Assembly: GCF_900078385.1 (NCBI RefSeq) | Contig: NZ_FLQR01000011.1 | Span: 1 to 64,000 of the forward strand | Length of the DNA: 64,000 nucleotides | Direction of reading: 5' to 3' | Source of the DNA: an uncultured Microbacterium sp. | Lineage (GTDB): Bacteria; Actinomycetota; Actinomycetes; Actinomycetales; Microbacteriaceae | Part shown: piece after piece, positions 41,519 through 50,866 of the stretch | Layout of the letters: every line of letters starts with the position of its first letter | How positions within the stretch are numbered: the stretch's first letter is position 1 | Notes under the pieces: model-generated | Databases searched by the model: none | What the model was told of the DNA's origin: nothing | Seen by the model: the letters and a program-made list of their open reading frames with translations, nothing else | Translations under genes and position numbers: made by a program

Positions 41519-43789
41519 TTGGAAGGTCCTGAAATCACCGCCGCCGAAGCCGTCCTCGACAATGGACGCTTCGGCACCCGCACCGTTCGGTTCGAGACCG
41601 GACGCCTCGCCCAGCAGGCGCAGGGCGCCGTCGCCGCCTACCTCGACGAGGAGACGATGCTCCTGTCGGCGACCAGCGCCGGCAAGCAGCCCCGTGAAGG
41701 CTTCGACTTCTTCCCGCTGACCGTCGACGTCGAAGAGCGCTCGTACGCCGCGGGCAAGATCCCCGGCTCGTTCTTCCGTCGCGAGGGCCGCCCCTCCACC
41801 GAGGCGATCCTCGTCTGCCGCCTCATCGACCGCCCGCTGCGCCCGTCGTTCGTCGACGGTCTCCGCAACGAGGTGCAGATCGTCGTGACGGTGCTCTCGA
41901 TCGCGCCCGGCGAGTTCTACGACGCGCTGGCCATCAACGCGGCATCGCTGTCGACGCAGATCTCCGGTCTGCCGTTCTCCGGCCCGATCGCCGGTGTGCG
42001 CCTCGCGCTCATGCCCGGTCACGGCGAGAACGCCGACCAGTGGATCGCGTTCCCGACCGTCACCCAGCTCGAAGAGGCCGTGTTCGACCTCATCGTGGCG
42101 GGGCGCGTCGTCCGCGACGCGGACGGCAACGAGGACGTCGCGATCATGATGGTCGAGGCCGAGGCCACCGAGGGTTCCTGGAACCTCATCAAGGCCGGCG
42201 CCGTCAAGCCCAACGAGCAGGTCGTGGCCGAGGGCCTCGAAGCCTCGAAGCCCTTCATCACGCAGCTCGTCGCCGCGCAGAACGAGGTCGCGAAGACGGC
42301 GGCCAAGGAGATCAAGGAATTCCCGGTCTTCCTGCCGTACAGCCAGCAGACCTACGACTTCGTCGCCGGCCGCGCGTACGACTCGCTCGTCCCGATCTAC
42401 CAGATCGCGGACAAGCAGGACCGTCAGAACGCCGACGACGAGCTGAAGGACCGCGTCCGCGCCGAGCTGGTCTCCGCCGTCGAGGCCGGGGAGCTCCCCG
42501 CCGTCGCGACGACCGAGTTCTCCGCCGCGTACAAGTCGGTCACGAAGACGATCGTGCGCGGTCGGATCCTCGCCGAGGGTGTCCGCATGGACGGCCGCGG
42601 TCTGGCCGACATCCGCCCGCTCGACGCCGAGGTGCAGGTCATCCCGCGCGTCCACGGCTCGGCGATCTTCCAGCGCGGCGAGACCCAGATCCTGGGTGTC
42701 ACGACGCTGAACATGCTCAAGATGGAGCAGCAGATCGACTCGCTGTCGCCGGTCACGCACAAGCGGTACATGCACCACTACAACTTCCCGCCGTACTCGA
42801 CCGGTGAGACCGGTCGCGTGGGCAGCCCCAAGCGTCGCGAGATCGGGCACGGCTTCCTCGCCGAGCGCGCGCTCGTGCCGGTGCTGCCGAGCCGCGAGGA
42901 GTTCCCGTACGCGATCCGCCAGGTGTCCGAGGCTCTCGGCTCCAACGGCTCGACGTCGATGGGCTCGGTCTGCGCGTCGACCCTGTCGCTGCTGAACGCC
43001 GGTGTGCCCCTGCGCGCCCCGGTCGCCGGCATCGCGATGGGTCTCGTCTCCGACGAGGTCGACGGCCAGACGCGCTACGCCGCGCTGACCGACATCCTCG
43101 GCGCCGAAGACGCCCTCGGCGACATGGACTTCAAGGTCGCCGGCACGAGCGAGTTCGTCACCGCCATCCAGCTCGACACGAAGCTCGACGGCATCCCGTC
43201 GTCGGTGCTGACCGCCGCGCTGCAGCAGGCCCGCGAGGCCCGTCTGACGATCCTGAACGTCCTGACGTCCGCGATCGACGGCCCCGACGAGATGGCGCCC
43301 ACGGCTCCGCGCGTGATCAGCGTGCAGATCCCGGTCGACAAGATCGGCGAGCTCATCGGCCCCAAGGGCAAGACGATCAACGCGATCCAGGACGAGACCG
43401 GCGCTCAGATCTCGATCGAGGACGACGGCACCGTGTACATCGGCGCCACCGACGGCCCGTCCGCCGAGGCCGCCCGCGCCCAGGTGAACGCGATCGCCAA
43501 CCCGACCAACCCGGAGGTCGGCGAGCAGTTCCTCGGCACCGTGGTGAAGATCGCGGCGTTCGGTGCGTTCATCTCGCTGCTCCCCGGCAAGGACGGCCTG
43601 CTGCACGTCAGCGAGGTCCGCAAGCTCGCCGGCGGCAAGCGCGTCGAGAACGTCGAGGATGTCCTCGGCGTCGGTCAGAAGATCCTCGTGAAGATCACGA
43701 AGATCGACGACCGCGGCAAGCTGTCGCTCGAGCCCGTGGTCGAGGAGACCGCCGACAAGGGCGCCGCAGAGGTGCCCGTCGAGGCCTGA
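41519..43789 (+). CDS. pnp: Polyribonucleotide nucleotidyltransferase (PNPase)
   Basis: A 3'-5' phosphorolytic exoribonuclease. The 756-residue protein has two RNase PH domains ([22 protein letters not shown] in the second, with [22 protein letters not shown]), then a KH domain (about 597-660; [11 protein letters not shown]) and an S1 domain (about 675-745). The start is TTG 41519, preceded by AAGGAGAG at 41505; the longer frame has no support. A 17-bp terminator follows. Confidence 0.97.
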   Translation: MEGPEITAAEAVLDNGRFGTRTVRFETGRLAQQAQGAVAAYLDEETMLLSATSAGKQPREGFDFFPLTVDVEERSYAAGKIPGSFFRREGRPSTEAILVCRLIDRPLRPSFVDGLRNEVQIVVTVLSIAPGEFYDALAINAASLSTQISGLPFSGPIAGVRLALMPGHGENADQWIAFPTVTQLEEAVFDLIVAGRVVRDADGNEDVAIMMVEAEATEGSWNLIKAGAVKPNEQVVAEGLEASKPFITQLVAAQNEVAKTAAKEIKEFPVFLPYSQQTYDFVAGRAYDSLVPIYQIADKQDRQNADDELKDRVRAELVSAVEAGELPAVATTEFSAAYKSVTKTIVRGRILAEGVRMDGRGLADIRPLDAEVQVIPRVHGSAIFQRGETQILGVTTLNMLKMEQQIDSLSPVTHKRYMHHYNFPPYSTGETGRVGSPKRREIGHGFLAERALVPVLPSREEFPYAIRQVSEALGSNGSTSMGSVCASTLSLLNAGVPLRAPVAGIAMGLVSDEVDGQTRYAALTDILGAEDALGDMDFKVAGTSEFVTAIQLDTKLDGIPSSVLTAALQQAREARLTILNVLTSAIDGPDEMAPTAPRVISVQIPVDKIGELIGPKGKTINAIQDETGAQISIEDDGTVYIGATDGPSAEAARAQVNAIANPTNPEVGEQFLGTVVKIAAFGAFISLLPGKDGLLHVSEVRKLAGGKRVENVEDVLGVGQKILVKITKIDDRGKLSLEPVVEETADKGAAEVPVEA

Positions 43790-43806
43790 TCCGCCGCGCA
43801 CGACCA

Positions 43807-43846
43807 CGGATGCCCGTCCCTCCCGTCTCGGAGGGGCGGGCATCCG
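43807..43846 (+). terminator. Rho-independent terminator of pnp
   Basis: A 17-bp stem with one G.T pair, 6-nt loop, and a TTTT tract right after, the clearest classic terminator in the window. Confidence 0.85.
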
Positions 43847-43921
43847 TTTTCTGCGTCGCCCACCGGCCGGACGACGGGCGGTGAGACCTGCCGCGCGGGT
43901 TGGGCACGCTCCCACGCCAAA

Positions 43922-43940
43922 CCGTTATCGAATGTTTACC
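43922..43940 (-). promoter_or_regulatory. GGTAAAC/GATAACGG tandem repeat
   Basis: On the minus strand, GGTAAACATTC is followed by GATAACGG with an 11-nt period, resembling the GGTAACGG pair at 8198. It lies 119 nt before the aldo/keto-like gene. A hairpin CCGGCCG/CGGCCGG (43939-43962) follows. Confidence 0.3.
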
Positions 43941-44058
43941 GGCCGTTCGCCGCAGCGGCCGGAAGTGTCGGAGGCCTGGCCTACCCTCGGAGTTACCGCA
44001 CGGGGGTGGGTGATCAACTCGGAGACTCCGCCAGAGGACTCGTGAGGGGGTGCACCGT

Positions 44059-45093
44059 ATGGGTATGTTCGGGGTCGGATCGCCGATCACCACGGCCCGC
44101 GCCGACGAGCCGCAGGGCGGCGTTGCACACCCGTCGTCGCCGATCCCGGTCCAGGGTCCGCCGCTCGGCCAGGCCGTGCGCACGACGCTGGGGGAGAGCG
44201 GTCTGAGCGTCTTCCCGCTCATCATGGGCGGCGGCGAATTCGGCTGGCACGTCGACCCGGCGGCATCCCACTCCATCCTCGACGCGTACCGCGAGCGCGG
44301 CGGCAACGCCGTGCACACGTCGGACAGCTACTCGGCCGGCCGCAGCGCGCACATCATCGGCCAGTGGATGCACGCGCGCGGCATCCGGGACGAGATCGTC
44401 GTGGGCGTCCGCGTCGGCTCGAGTCCCGAGCATCCGGGGCTCGGCGCCGTCAACCTCGTCCGCGCTGTCGAAGGGGCGCTCACGAGGCTTCGCACCGACC
44501 GCGTCGACATCCTCTACCTCGATGCCACCGCCGACAGCGCGACCTCGCTCGAGGACGTCCTCGCGACGGCGGAGTGGCTCGTCGGAGCCGGCAAGGTGCG
44601 CGCGCTCGGGTCGTTCGGGCACACGGCCGCGCAGCTCGTCGAAGCGCGGATCCTCTCCTCCGCCGGCTACCCGCGGATGACGGTGCTCGACGTTCCGTAC
44701 AACGTGCTGCACCGGCAGGACTTCGAGGGCGACCTGCGCCTCGTCGCCGGCGCCCAGGGCATCTCCTTCACGCCGTCGCAGGCGCTGGAGCACGGCTTCC
44801 TCGCCGGGGCGGTGCGGTCGCGTTCGCTCGTCGCGCAGTCCGTACGGGGCGTCCAGCTGGCGTCGAACATGAACCGTCGCGGCACCCGCACGCTCCGCGC
44901 CCTCGACAAGGTGGGCGCCGAGCTCTCGATCCCGACGGCCGCCGTCGCGATCGCCTGGCTGCTCGCGCAGCGCGTCGTCGCCGCGCCGATCGTCAACGCG
45001 TTCGCGGTCTCGCACGTCGAGGAGATCATGCAGGGCGTCGGCGCCCGTCTCAGCCGCGCGCAGCTCGCGGACATCGCCCGCGCCGCCGCCTGA
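44059..45093 (+). CDS. Aldo/keto reductase-family protein with altered catalytic residues
   Basis: A 344-residue AKR-fold protein. The Asp/Tyr pair is kept in HTSDSYSAGRS. The Lys position reads VVGVRVG, where VVATKVG-like is usual. The His position reads LYLDATAD, where YLH is usual. With Lys to Arg and His to Asp, normal NADPH carbonyl reduction is doubtful. The N-terminus carries ~40 extra residues. Start ATG 44059 has GAGGGGG eight bases before; a GTG at 44050 lies inside that site. Confidence 0.75.
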   Translation: MGMFGVGSPITTARADEPQGGVAHPSSPIPVQGPPLGQAVRTTLGESGLSVFPLIMGGGEFGWHVDPAASHSILDAYRERGGNAVHTSDSYSAGRSAHIIGQWMHARGIRDEIVVGVRVGSSPEHPGLGAVNLVRAVEGALTRLRTDRVDILYLDATADSATSLEDVLATAEWLVGAGKVRALGSFGHTAAQLVEARILSSAGYPRMTVLDVPYNVLHRQDFEGDLRLVAGAQGISFTPSQALEHGFLAGAVRSRSLVAQSVRGVQLASNMNRRGTRTLRALDKVGAELSIPTAAVAIAWLLAQRVVAAPIVNAFAVSHVEEIMQGVGARLSRAQLADIARAAA

Positions 45094-45117
45094 CGATCGC
45101 CCGTCGGCGGGCTGACA

Positions 45118-45123
45118 TAGGGT
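45118..45123 (+). promoter_or_regulatory. -10 box of the histidine phosphatase gene
   Basis: TAGGGT; the predicted start of transcription is near 45130, leaving a ~37-nt leader to the GTG at 45167. Confidence 0.35.
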
Positions 45124-45166
45124 GGAAGTGGCCTGCCCTGAGCCGTCCCCCCGACGAAGTGAGCGT

Positions 45167-45772
45167 GTGACCGTGTCGCAGTATCTGTATCTCGTGCGCC
45201 ACGGCGAGCACGTCGGCGCCGAGCACGGGCTGGCGGACGGTCCGCTGTCACCACGCGGGCGTCGGCAGGCGCAGCTGATCGCCGACCGCCTCTCGGGCGT
45301 GCCGCTGACCGCCGTGTGGCACTCGCCCCTCGAGCGCGCCGCGGAGACGGCCCGCGCCGTCGCCGATCGTCTGCCGGCGGTGTCGCCCGTGGCCTCGCCG
45401 CTGCTGTTCGACTGCGTGCCCACCGGCATGACACCGGAGACGCCGAGCGCCTACGAGGCGTTCTTCGGCGGCATCACCGAGGCCGAGATCGAGGCTGGGT
45501 CCGCGCAGATGTCCGATGCCGTCGACGAGTTCCTCGTCCGCAAACCCGGATCGCACGACCTCCTCATCACGCACAACTTCGTGATCTCGTGGTTCGTCCG
45601 CGAGGTGCTCGAGGCACCGGATTGGCGCTGGCTCACGCTCAGCCAGGCGCACTGCGGTCTCACGGTGCTCGTGCAGCGCACCGGCCGGCCGTGGACGCTC
45701 GTGACGCACAACGACCTCGCCCATCTGCCGATGGAGCTGCGCACGGGCCTGCCCGAGCACCCCTTCGTCTGA
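45167..45772 (+). CDS. Histidine phosphatase (phosphoglycerate mutase-like)
   Basis: A 201-residue branch-1 histidine phosphatase. The catalytic motif is LVRHGEH, the acid/base segment is WHSPLERAAETARAV, and LITHNFVISW carries the second conserved His. The substrate is unknown. GTG 45167 is chosen; GTG 45128 or 45122 would add a low-quality lead-in. Confidence 0.83.
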   Translation: MTVSQYLYLVRHGEHVGAEHGLADGPLSPRGRRQAQLIADRLSGVPLTAVWHSPLERAAETARAVADRLPAVSPVASPLLFDCVPTGMTPETPSAYEAFFGGITEAEIEAGSAQMSDAVDEFLVRKPGSHDLLITHNFVISWFVREVLEAPDWRWLTLSQAHCGLTVLVQRTGRPWTLVTHNDLAHLPMELRTGLPEHPFV

Positions 45773-45788
45773 CCGCGGGGCCGGGAGC

Positions 45789-46259
45789 TCAGCGCAGCGT
45801 CTTGCCGTACCAGCGCGTCGCGTTGGGGTTGTCGTTGTAGGGCTCGATGGCGGTGAAGCCGCTCCGGGCATACAGGCCCCCGGCGGCCTCCAGCGTGTGG
45901 TGCGTGTCCAGCACGAGCTCGGCGGCGTCCCACTCCCGCGCGCGCGCCTCGAGCGCCTCCAGGAGCAGTCGCCCCCAGCCGCGGCCACGCGTCGACGGAC
46001 GCAGATACAGGTGCTTGACCTCGTAGCGGATGCCGTCCGGCCCGTCCGCGATGCGCCGGATGCCGCCGCATCCGACGTCCTGCCCGTCGTCGCCGTGCAC
46101 CACGAGGAAGATCCCCGCGGGCGGCTCGAACGCGGCCGGATCCGGGAACACCGGGGTGTACGCCCGGTCCGGGAAAGTCTCCCCGCGCATGTGGAAGTAC
46201 TCGCCGAGAAGGGCGTGAGCGCGGGGGTCGTCGGTGCGTGTCGGGCTCAGGCTGACCAT
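45789..46259 (-). CDS. GNAT-family N-acetyltransferase
   Basis: A 156-residue GNAT protein. The acetyl-CoA signature appears as RPSTRGRGWGRLLLEALE (RGxGxG/A-like), preceded by VKHLYL and followed by DTHHTLEAAGGLYARSGF. The substrate is unknown. TACGCT lies seven bases before the ATG (46272-46267), so it is leaderless, divergent from dapB. Confidence 0.85.
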   Translation of the reverse strand: MVSLSPTRTDDPRAHALLGEYFHMRGETFPDRAYTPVFPDPAAFEPPAGIFLVVHGDDGQDVGCGGIRRIADGPDGIRYEVKHLYLRPSTRGRGWGRLLLEALEARAREWDAAELVLDTHHTLEAAGGLYARSGFTAIEPYNDNPNATRWYGKTLR

Positions 46260-46266
46260 GCCTTCG

Positions 46267-46272
46267 AGCGTA
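46267..46272 (-). promoter_or_regulatory. -10 box of the GNAT gene
   Basis: TACGCT on the minus strand, seven bases before the ATG at 46259; divergent from the dapB promoter only 7 bp away. Confidence 0.4.
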
Positions 46273-46278
46273 TCCCCG

Positions 46279-46284
46279 TAGTCT
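46279..46284 (+). promoter_or_regulatory. -10 box of dapB (leaderless)
   Basis: TAGTCT seven bases before the ATG at 46292. Confidence 0.5.
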
Positions 46285-46291
46285 TGAGCCC

Positions 46292-47110
46292 ATGACGACG
46301 ACGCGGGTTGCCCTCGTCGGTGGCACCGGGAAGCTCGGCGGGATCATCGCCGCAGTGATCGACGCCGCCGAAGACTTCGAGACGATCGCGGTGCTCGGGT
46401 CGGGGTCGGACATGAGCGAGATCGACGGTGCCGACCTCGTCGTGGACGCATCGACGCCCGCCGTGTCGATCGATGTGGTCCGCGCCGCGATCGAACGCGG
46501 CATCAACGTGCTCGTGGGCACCTCCGGCTGGTCCGCAGAGCGCATCGCGCTCGTCCGTCCGCTCGTCGAGGCGGCCGGGACCGGCGCCGTGTTCATCCCG
46601 AACTTCTCCATCGGCTCGGTCGTCGGCAGCGCGCTGGCCGCCGCCGCCGCCCCGTTCTTCCCGTCCATCGAGATCGTCGAAACCCACCGGGAGACGAAGA
46701 TCGACTCGCCGAGCGGGACCGCCGTGCGGACGGCCGAGCTGATCGCCGCCGCGCGTCGCGAGGTCGGCCCCGTCGAGTCGCCGCACGTCGATCAGCGGGC
46801 GCGCGGCCAGCAGGTCGCGTCCGTCCCCGTCCACTCGCTACGCCGCCCCGGCGTCGTCGCGCGGCAGGAGACGATCCTCTCCGGGCCGGGCGAGTCGCTC
46901 ACGGTCGTGCACGACACGATCGAACCCTCCGCCGCGTACGCGCCCGGTATCCGCGCCGCTCTGCACGCAGCGCGCGACGCGCAGGGCGTGACGGTCGGGC
47001 TCGACAGCATCATCGAGATCGCCATCCGGATGCCGGCGACCCCGCCGCCCGCGCGCCCCGTCGCCGAGGGCGGCGTGCCCGGCCAGGTCGCCCGCACGAC
47101 CGGAGCATGA
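46292..47110 (+). CDS. dapB: 4-hydroxy-tetrahydrodipicolinate reductase
   Basis: Second step of the diaminopimelate/lysine branch. The 272-residue protein starts VALVGGTGKLGG (NAD(P) loop). VDASTPAVS and GTSGWSAE are the family's second and third blocks. The substrate motif ETHRETKIDSPSGTA keeps the catalytic Lys and PSGTA, with Arg where many DapB have a second His. The partner dapA lies 6 kb downstream. ATGA overlap with the next gene. Confidence 0.93.
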   Translation: MTTTRVALVGGTGKLGGIIAAVIDAAEDFETIAVLGSGSDMSEIDGADLVVDASTPAVSIDVVRAAIERGINVLVGTSGWSAERIALVRPLVEAAGTGAVFIPNFSIGSVVGSALAAAAAPFFPSIEIVETHRETKIDSPSGTAVRTAELIAAARREVGPVESPHVDQRARGQQVASVPVHSLRRPGVVARQETILSGPGESLTVVHDTIEPSAAYAPGIRAALHAARDAQGVTVGLDSIIEIAIRMPATPPPARPVAEGGVPGQVARTTGA

Positions 47111-47556
47111 GCGCGCGCATCGGCGTCGCCGTCATGGCGGTGCTCCTCGTCGTCTACATCGTGCTCGTCGGGCAGCGCGCCGTTCTGCTCCTCACGACCG
47201 GCGAACCCATCGGCGTCGCGATGGGCGTCGCGCTCATCGTGCTGCCCCTCATCGCGGCGTGGGGGCTGTGGCGGGAGCTGTCCTTCGGGCTCCGGGCCGC
47301 GAAGCTCGGCAAGCGGCTCGAGGCGGAGGGCGGGCTGCCGGACGACGAGGTCGATGTCCGCGCGAGCGGCCGTCCGATCCGCGACCAGGCCGACGCGCTC
47401 TTCCCCGCCTACCGTGCCGAGGTCGAGGCGCACCCCGGCGACTGGCGTGCGTGGTACCGGCTCGGGCTGGCGTACGACGGGGCGGGCGACCGCACGCGCG
47501 CCCGCCAGGCGGTGCGCAAGGCGATCGCCCTGGAGGCGGGCGCGCGACGCGGCTGA
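47107..47556 (+). CDS. Membrane protein with TPR-like tail
   Basis: A 149-residue protein: two hydrophobic helices (about 5-27 and 33-53), then a charged linker and a C-terminal helix pair resembling one TPR unit (DWRAWYRLGLAYDGAGDRTR). Coupled to dapB by ATGA. Function unknown. Confidence 0.75.
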   Translation: MSARIGVAVMAVLLVVYIVLVGQRAVLLLTTGEPIGVAMGVALIVLPLIAAWGLWRELSFGLRAAKLGKRLEAEGGLPDDEVDVRASGRPIRDQADALFPAYRAEVEAHPGDWRAWYRLGLAYDGAGDRTRARQAVRKAIALEAGARRG

Positions 47557-47593
47557 GCGGCGCCGCTCGTGCGCGAAGGGGCGGAACGGCTGA

Positions 47594-48499
47594 TCAGGCC
47601 GGCACGGCCGCCGCGACGGCATCCTCGACGGTCGGATGCGTGAACGAGAACCCGGAGGCTGTGAGCGCACCCGGGACCACGTGCATGTCACTCGTCAGCA
47701 GCGACTCCGTCGCATCCGGTCCGAGGACCAGACGCATGCCCCACACGGGGGCGCGCAGCGCGTAGGGCCGGTTCATGCGGCGGGCCAGCGCGAAGCCGAG
47801 GTCGTTGGCCGTCGCGCGTTCGGGACCGGCGAGGTTGACCGGCCCCGTGAGCCCCGCGTCGATGACGTGACGGATCGCGCGCACCTCGTCCTCGAGCGAA
47901 ATCCACGGCCACACCTGCGTCCCGCGCCCGATCGGGCCGGACACGCCCAGGCGGGTCAGGAGGAGGAGCGGCTTGAGGACGCCCTCGGGGTGCACGATCG
48001 GGGCGGTGCGCACGAGCGCGACGCGGGCCGCATCGCCGGCGGAGAGCGCCGCGGCCTCCCACTCGCCGCACAGATCGGCGAGGAACGTCTCCCCGCGCGG
48101 CGCCGTCTCCGGCAGCAGCATGCCCGGGACGGACGGGTAGTAGCCGACGGCGGATGACGACACGAAGGCCGGCGCGTCGGCTCCGAGGGAGCGGACGGCG
48201 CGGGCGAGCGCCTGCGTGGGCGTGATGCGCGACCAGACGAGCTCGTGCTTGTAGCGTGCGGTCCACGGGAAGCGGCCGATGCTCGCGCCGTTGAGGTTGA
48301 CGACCGCCGAGGCGCCGTCCAGGACGCCGGGGTCGAGCTCTTCGGCGTTCGGATCCCACTGCACTTCGTCGGGGCTCGTGGGTGGCCGACGGACGAGCCG
48401 TGTCACGGCTACACCGTCACGGGTGAGCGCGTCGGTCAGCGCCCGGCCGATGAGGCCGGAGGAACCCGAGACGACGACGCGCGCGGGCGCGTCAGGCAA
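47594..48499 (-). CDS. TIGR01777-family (YfcH-like) epimerase
   Basis: A 301-residue extended short-chain dehydrogenase-like protein. It begins RVVVSGSSGLIGRAL, the NAD(P) loop, then WDPNAEELDP and VNLNGASIG typical of the YfcH/TIGR01777 family. The function is unknown. The start is TTG 48499, overlapping the OsmC stop by 8 bases. No better start is available. Confidence 0.85.
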   Translation of the reverse strand: MPDAPARVVVSGSSGLIGRALTDALTRDGVAVTRLVRRPPTSPDEVQWDPNAEELDPGVLDGASAVVNLNGASIGRFPWTARYKHELVWSRITPTQALARAVRSLGADAPAFVSSSAVGYYPSVPGMLLPETAPRGETFLADLCGEWEAAALSAGDAARVALVRTAPIVHPEGVLKPLLLLTRLGVSGPIGRGTQVWPWISLEDEVRAIRHVIDAGLTGPVNLAGPERATANDLGFALARRMNRPYALRAPVWGMRLVLGPDATESLLTSDMHVVPGALTASGFSFTHPTVEDAVAAAVPA

Positions 48500-48917
48500 G
48501 CGTCGCCTCGAGGGTGATCTCGATGCCGCTGAGCGCCGCGGACACGGGGCAGCCGGCCTTCGCCTCTTCGGCCAGGCGGGCGAAGTCCTCGGGAGACAGG
48601 CCGGGGACGACGGCGTTGACGTTGAGGTGCGAGCCGCTGATCCCGGTGCCCGGGAGGAAGGTCACCGACGCGGTCGTCTCGATGCTCTCCGGCGGCGTCC
48701 CGTTCTCGGCGAGGGCGTGCGAGAGCGCCATGCTGAAGCATGAGGAGTGCGCGGCCGCGATGAGCTCCTCCGGCGTCGTCACCGAGGTCGAGCCTTCACT
48801 GCGGGCCTTCCAGTTCACCGCGAACGGCCCCTGGTTCGAGCTCTCCAGAGCCACCTCGCCCGATCCGTCGGCCAGGCCGCCCTTCCAGGTCGTGCTCGCT
48901 TCGCTCGTGACGCTCAT
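48492..48917 (-). CDS. OsmC/Ohr-family protein
   Basis: A 141-residue OsmC-like peroxiredoxin-fold protein. PEELIAAAHSSCFSMALSHAL contains the first redox Cys (about 60), and CPVSAAL the second (about 125). It probably detoxifies hydroperoxides. Start ATG 48917 with GGAGGA; the longer frame is unlikely. Co-directional with the epimerase. Confidence 0.9.
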   Translation of the reverse strand: MSVTSEASTTWKGGLADGSGEVALESSNQGPFAVNWKARSEGSTSVTTPEELIAAAHSSCFSMALSHALAENGTPPESIETTASVTFLPGTGISGSHLNVNAVVPGLSPEDFARLAEEAKAGCPVSAALSGIEITLEATLA

Positions 48918-49001
48918 GCTGATCCTCCTCGACGCGGACGCGGCCGTGTGCCACCCGTGCGTCGAGCCTAGACTCACCGCCGCGCGGAGGAAACGATGCC
49001 G

Positions 49002-49439
49002 TCAGACGCGGACGGTGGATGCCGTCACGCGCCCCAGTTCCAGCTCGATGACGTCGCGGCTGGGTGCACCGCCGAAGCGCGTCTGCACGACGCCGTCGCT
49101 GTCGAGGATGAGCGTGGTCGGCGTCTGGAGCACGTGGAAGTGCTTCGCGATGTCGGGGCGGTGCGTGAGGTCGACGTCGTAGTGCACGACGCCGGGGCTC
49201 GAGTCCGCGATCGCCGCGAGGGTGCGGTGCACGCCCGGGCACCGGCTGCACATCTCGCTGCTGAACTGCAGGAGTGTGGCCGCATCGCCGAGCTGTGCCG
49301 CGCCGAAGCGGCGCGGATCGACGACCTCGTCCGGGTCGACCCGGCACGGGCGGCCCTGCTGCCAGCGCAGGTAGACGCCGACGCCGACCGTCGCCGCGAG
49401 CAGCGCGGCGAGGATCAGTACGGCGTTCAGGAGGTCCAC
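49002..49439 (-). CDS. Membrane-anchored thioredoxin-like protein
   Basis: A 145-residue protein with one N-terminal membrane helix (LLNAVLILAALLAATVG) and a thioredoxin fold with CSRC (CxxC) and the cis-Pro loop LQTPTTLIL. The C-terminal GGAPSRDVI matches the last strand. Likely extracytoplasmic redox role. I chose GTG 49439, 8 nt after TAGTGT (49453-49448); GTG 49451 would overlap the -10 box. Confidence 0.83.
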   Translation of the reverse strand: MDLLNAVLILAALLAATVGVGVYLRWQQGRPCRVDPDEVVDPRRFGAAQLGDAATLLQFSSEMCSRCPGVHRTLAAIADSSPGVVHYDVDLTHRPDIAKHFHVLQTPTTLILDSDGVVQTRFGGAPSRDVIELELGRVTASTVRV

Positions 49440-49528
49440 AGCGCCCCACACTAGCGCCCGACGCTGTGGGCGGGCGCACGTGACGGCCCAAGATGTCGCG
49501 TTACGGGCCGGGTGGGGGGACCGGTCGG

Positions 49529-49534
49529 TAGTCT
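49529..49534 (+). promoter_or_regulatory. -10 box of thyA (leaderless)
   Basis: TAGTCT seven bases before the GTG at 49542. Confidence 0.5.
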
Positions 49535-49541
49535 GGCTGTC

Positions 49542-50354
49542 GTGACCGATGCATCCGTCCCCACGCCCTACGAGGATCTGCTGCGGGAGGTGCTGGCGGA
49601 CGGCATCCATAAGGACGACCGCACCGGCACCGGCACCACGAGCGTGTTCGGGCGTCAGATCCGCTTCGACCTGTCGCAGGGCTTCCCGCTGATCACGACG
49701 AAGCGCGTGCACTTCAAGTCGATCGCCTACGAGCTGCTGTGGTTCCTGCGCGGCGAGTCCACCGTGCGCTGGCTGCAGGAGAACGGCGTGACGATCTGGG
49801 ACGAGTGGGCCGATGCGTCCGGCGAGCTCGGCCCGGTGTACGGCGTGCAGTGGCGCTCGTGGCCGACGCCGGACGGCGGGCAGATCGACCAGATCGCGCA
49901 GGTCATCGAGCAGATCAGGGCCAACCCCGACTCGCGCCGACTCATCGTGTCGGCGTGGAACCCCGCCGACATCCCGAACATGGCACTCGCGCCCTGCCAC
50001 GCGCTGTTCCAGTTCTACGTCGCCGACGGCAAGCTGTCCTGCCAGCTCTACCAGCGCAGCGCCGACATGTTCCTCGGCGTTCCGTTCAACGTGGCCTCCT
50101 ACTCTCTGCTGACCCTGATGATCGCGCAGCAGACCGGACTCGAGCCCGGCGACTTCGTCTGGACCGGCGGCGACTGCCACGTGTACGACAACCACCTCGC
50201 GCAGGTCGAAGAGCAGCTGAGCCGCGAGCCGTACCCGTACCCGACCCTGCGCTTCACGCGGACGCCGGAGTCGATCCTCGACTACCGGTACGAGGACTTC
50301 GTCGTCGAGGACTACCGGCACCACCCGGCGATCCGCGGTGCGGTGGCGGTGTGA
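49542..50354 (+). CDS. thyA: Thymidylate synthase
   Basis: Converts dUMP to dTMP with methylene-tetrahydrofolate. The 270-residue protein shows [12 protein letters not shown], the GVQWRSWP region, the catalytic Cys in [11 protein letters not shown], and the [18 protein letters not shown] segment. The GTG start at 49542 is fixed by the -10 box; the 10-residue upstream extension is weak. The stop overlaps folA by 4 bases, so folate recycling is coupled. Confidence 0.96.
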   Translation: MTDASVPTPYEDLLREVLADGIHKDDRTGTGTTSVFGRQIRFDLSQGFPLITTKRVHFKSIAYELLWFLRGESTVRWLQENGVTIWDEWADASGELGPVYGVQWRSWPTPDGGQIDQIAQVIEQIRANPDSRRLIVSAWNPADIPNMALAPCHALFQFYVADGKLSCQLYQRSADMFLGVPFNVASYSLLTLMIAQQTGLEPGDFVWTGGDCHVYDNHLAQVEEQLSREPYPYPTLRFTRTPESILDYRYEDFVVEDYRHHPAIRGAVAV

Positions 50355-50857
50355 CGACAGCGCGGATCGGCCTGATCTGGGCGGAGGCCGCCGGGGGAGT
50401 GATCGGCGCGGACGGTGGGATGCCGTGGCACGTGCCGGAGGACCTCGCGCACTTCAAGGCCGTCACGCTCGGGGCGCCCGTCATCATGGGGCGTCGGACG
50501 TGGGAGTCCTTCCCCGACCGATTCCGGCCGCTGCCGGGGCGTCGCAACATCGTGGTCACCCGCAGTGCCGAGTGGGATGCCGACGGTGCGGAGCGCGCCG
50601 GTTCGCTCGACGAGGCGCTGGCGCTGGCGGGCGACGCGGCGGAGGTCTGGGTGATCGGCGGCGGCGGCGTCTTCCGCGAGGCGATCGGTAAAGCCGACGT
50701 GCTCGAGGTCACGGAACTCGACCTGCGGGTGGACGGGGACACGTACGCGCCCGCCCGGTCGGGATGGTCGACGGCGGGCGTCGATCCACGGGAGGGGTGG
50801 CACACGTCGCGGAGCGGCATCCGGTACCGATTCCTGACTCTGGAGCCGGCGACGTAG
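50351..50857 (+). CDS. folA: Dihydrofolate reductase
   Basis: Reduces dihydrofolate made by ThyA back to tetrahydrofolate. The 168-residue protein has [31 protein letters not shown] with the catalytic acidic residue, [10 protein letters not shown], and [13 protein letters not shown]. The GTG start overlaps the thyA stop (GTGA). Confidence 0.95.
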   Translation: MTTARIGLIWAEAAGGVIGADGGMPWHVPEDLAHFKAVTLGAPVIMGRRTWESFPDRFRPLPGRRNIVVTRSAEWDADGAERAGSLDEALALAGDAAEVWVIGGGGVFREAIGKADVLEVTELDLRVDGDTYAPARSGWSTAGVDPREGWHTSRSGIRYRFLTLEPAT

Positions 50858-50860
50858 TCT
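50855..50860 (+). promoter_or_regulatory. -10 box of the SDR gene (leaderless)
   Basis: TAGTCT at the folA stop, six bases before the ATG at 50867. Confidence 0.5.
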
Positions 50861-50866
50861 GCACGG

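Noticed and set aside
41405..43915. 836-residue minus-strand frame over pnp
   Set aside because: An antisense shadow of pnp; no recognisable motifs.
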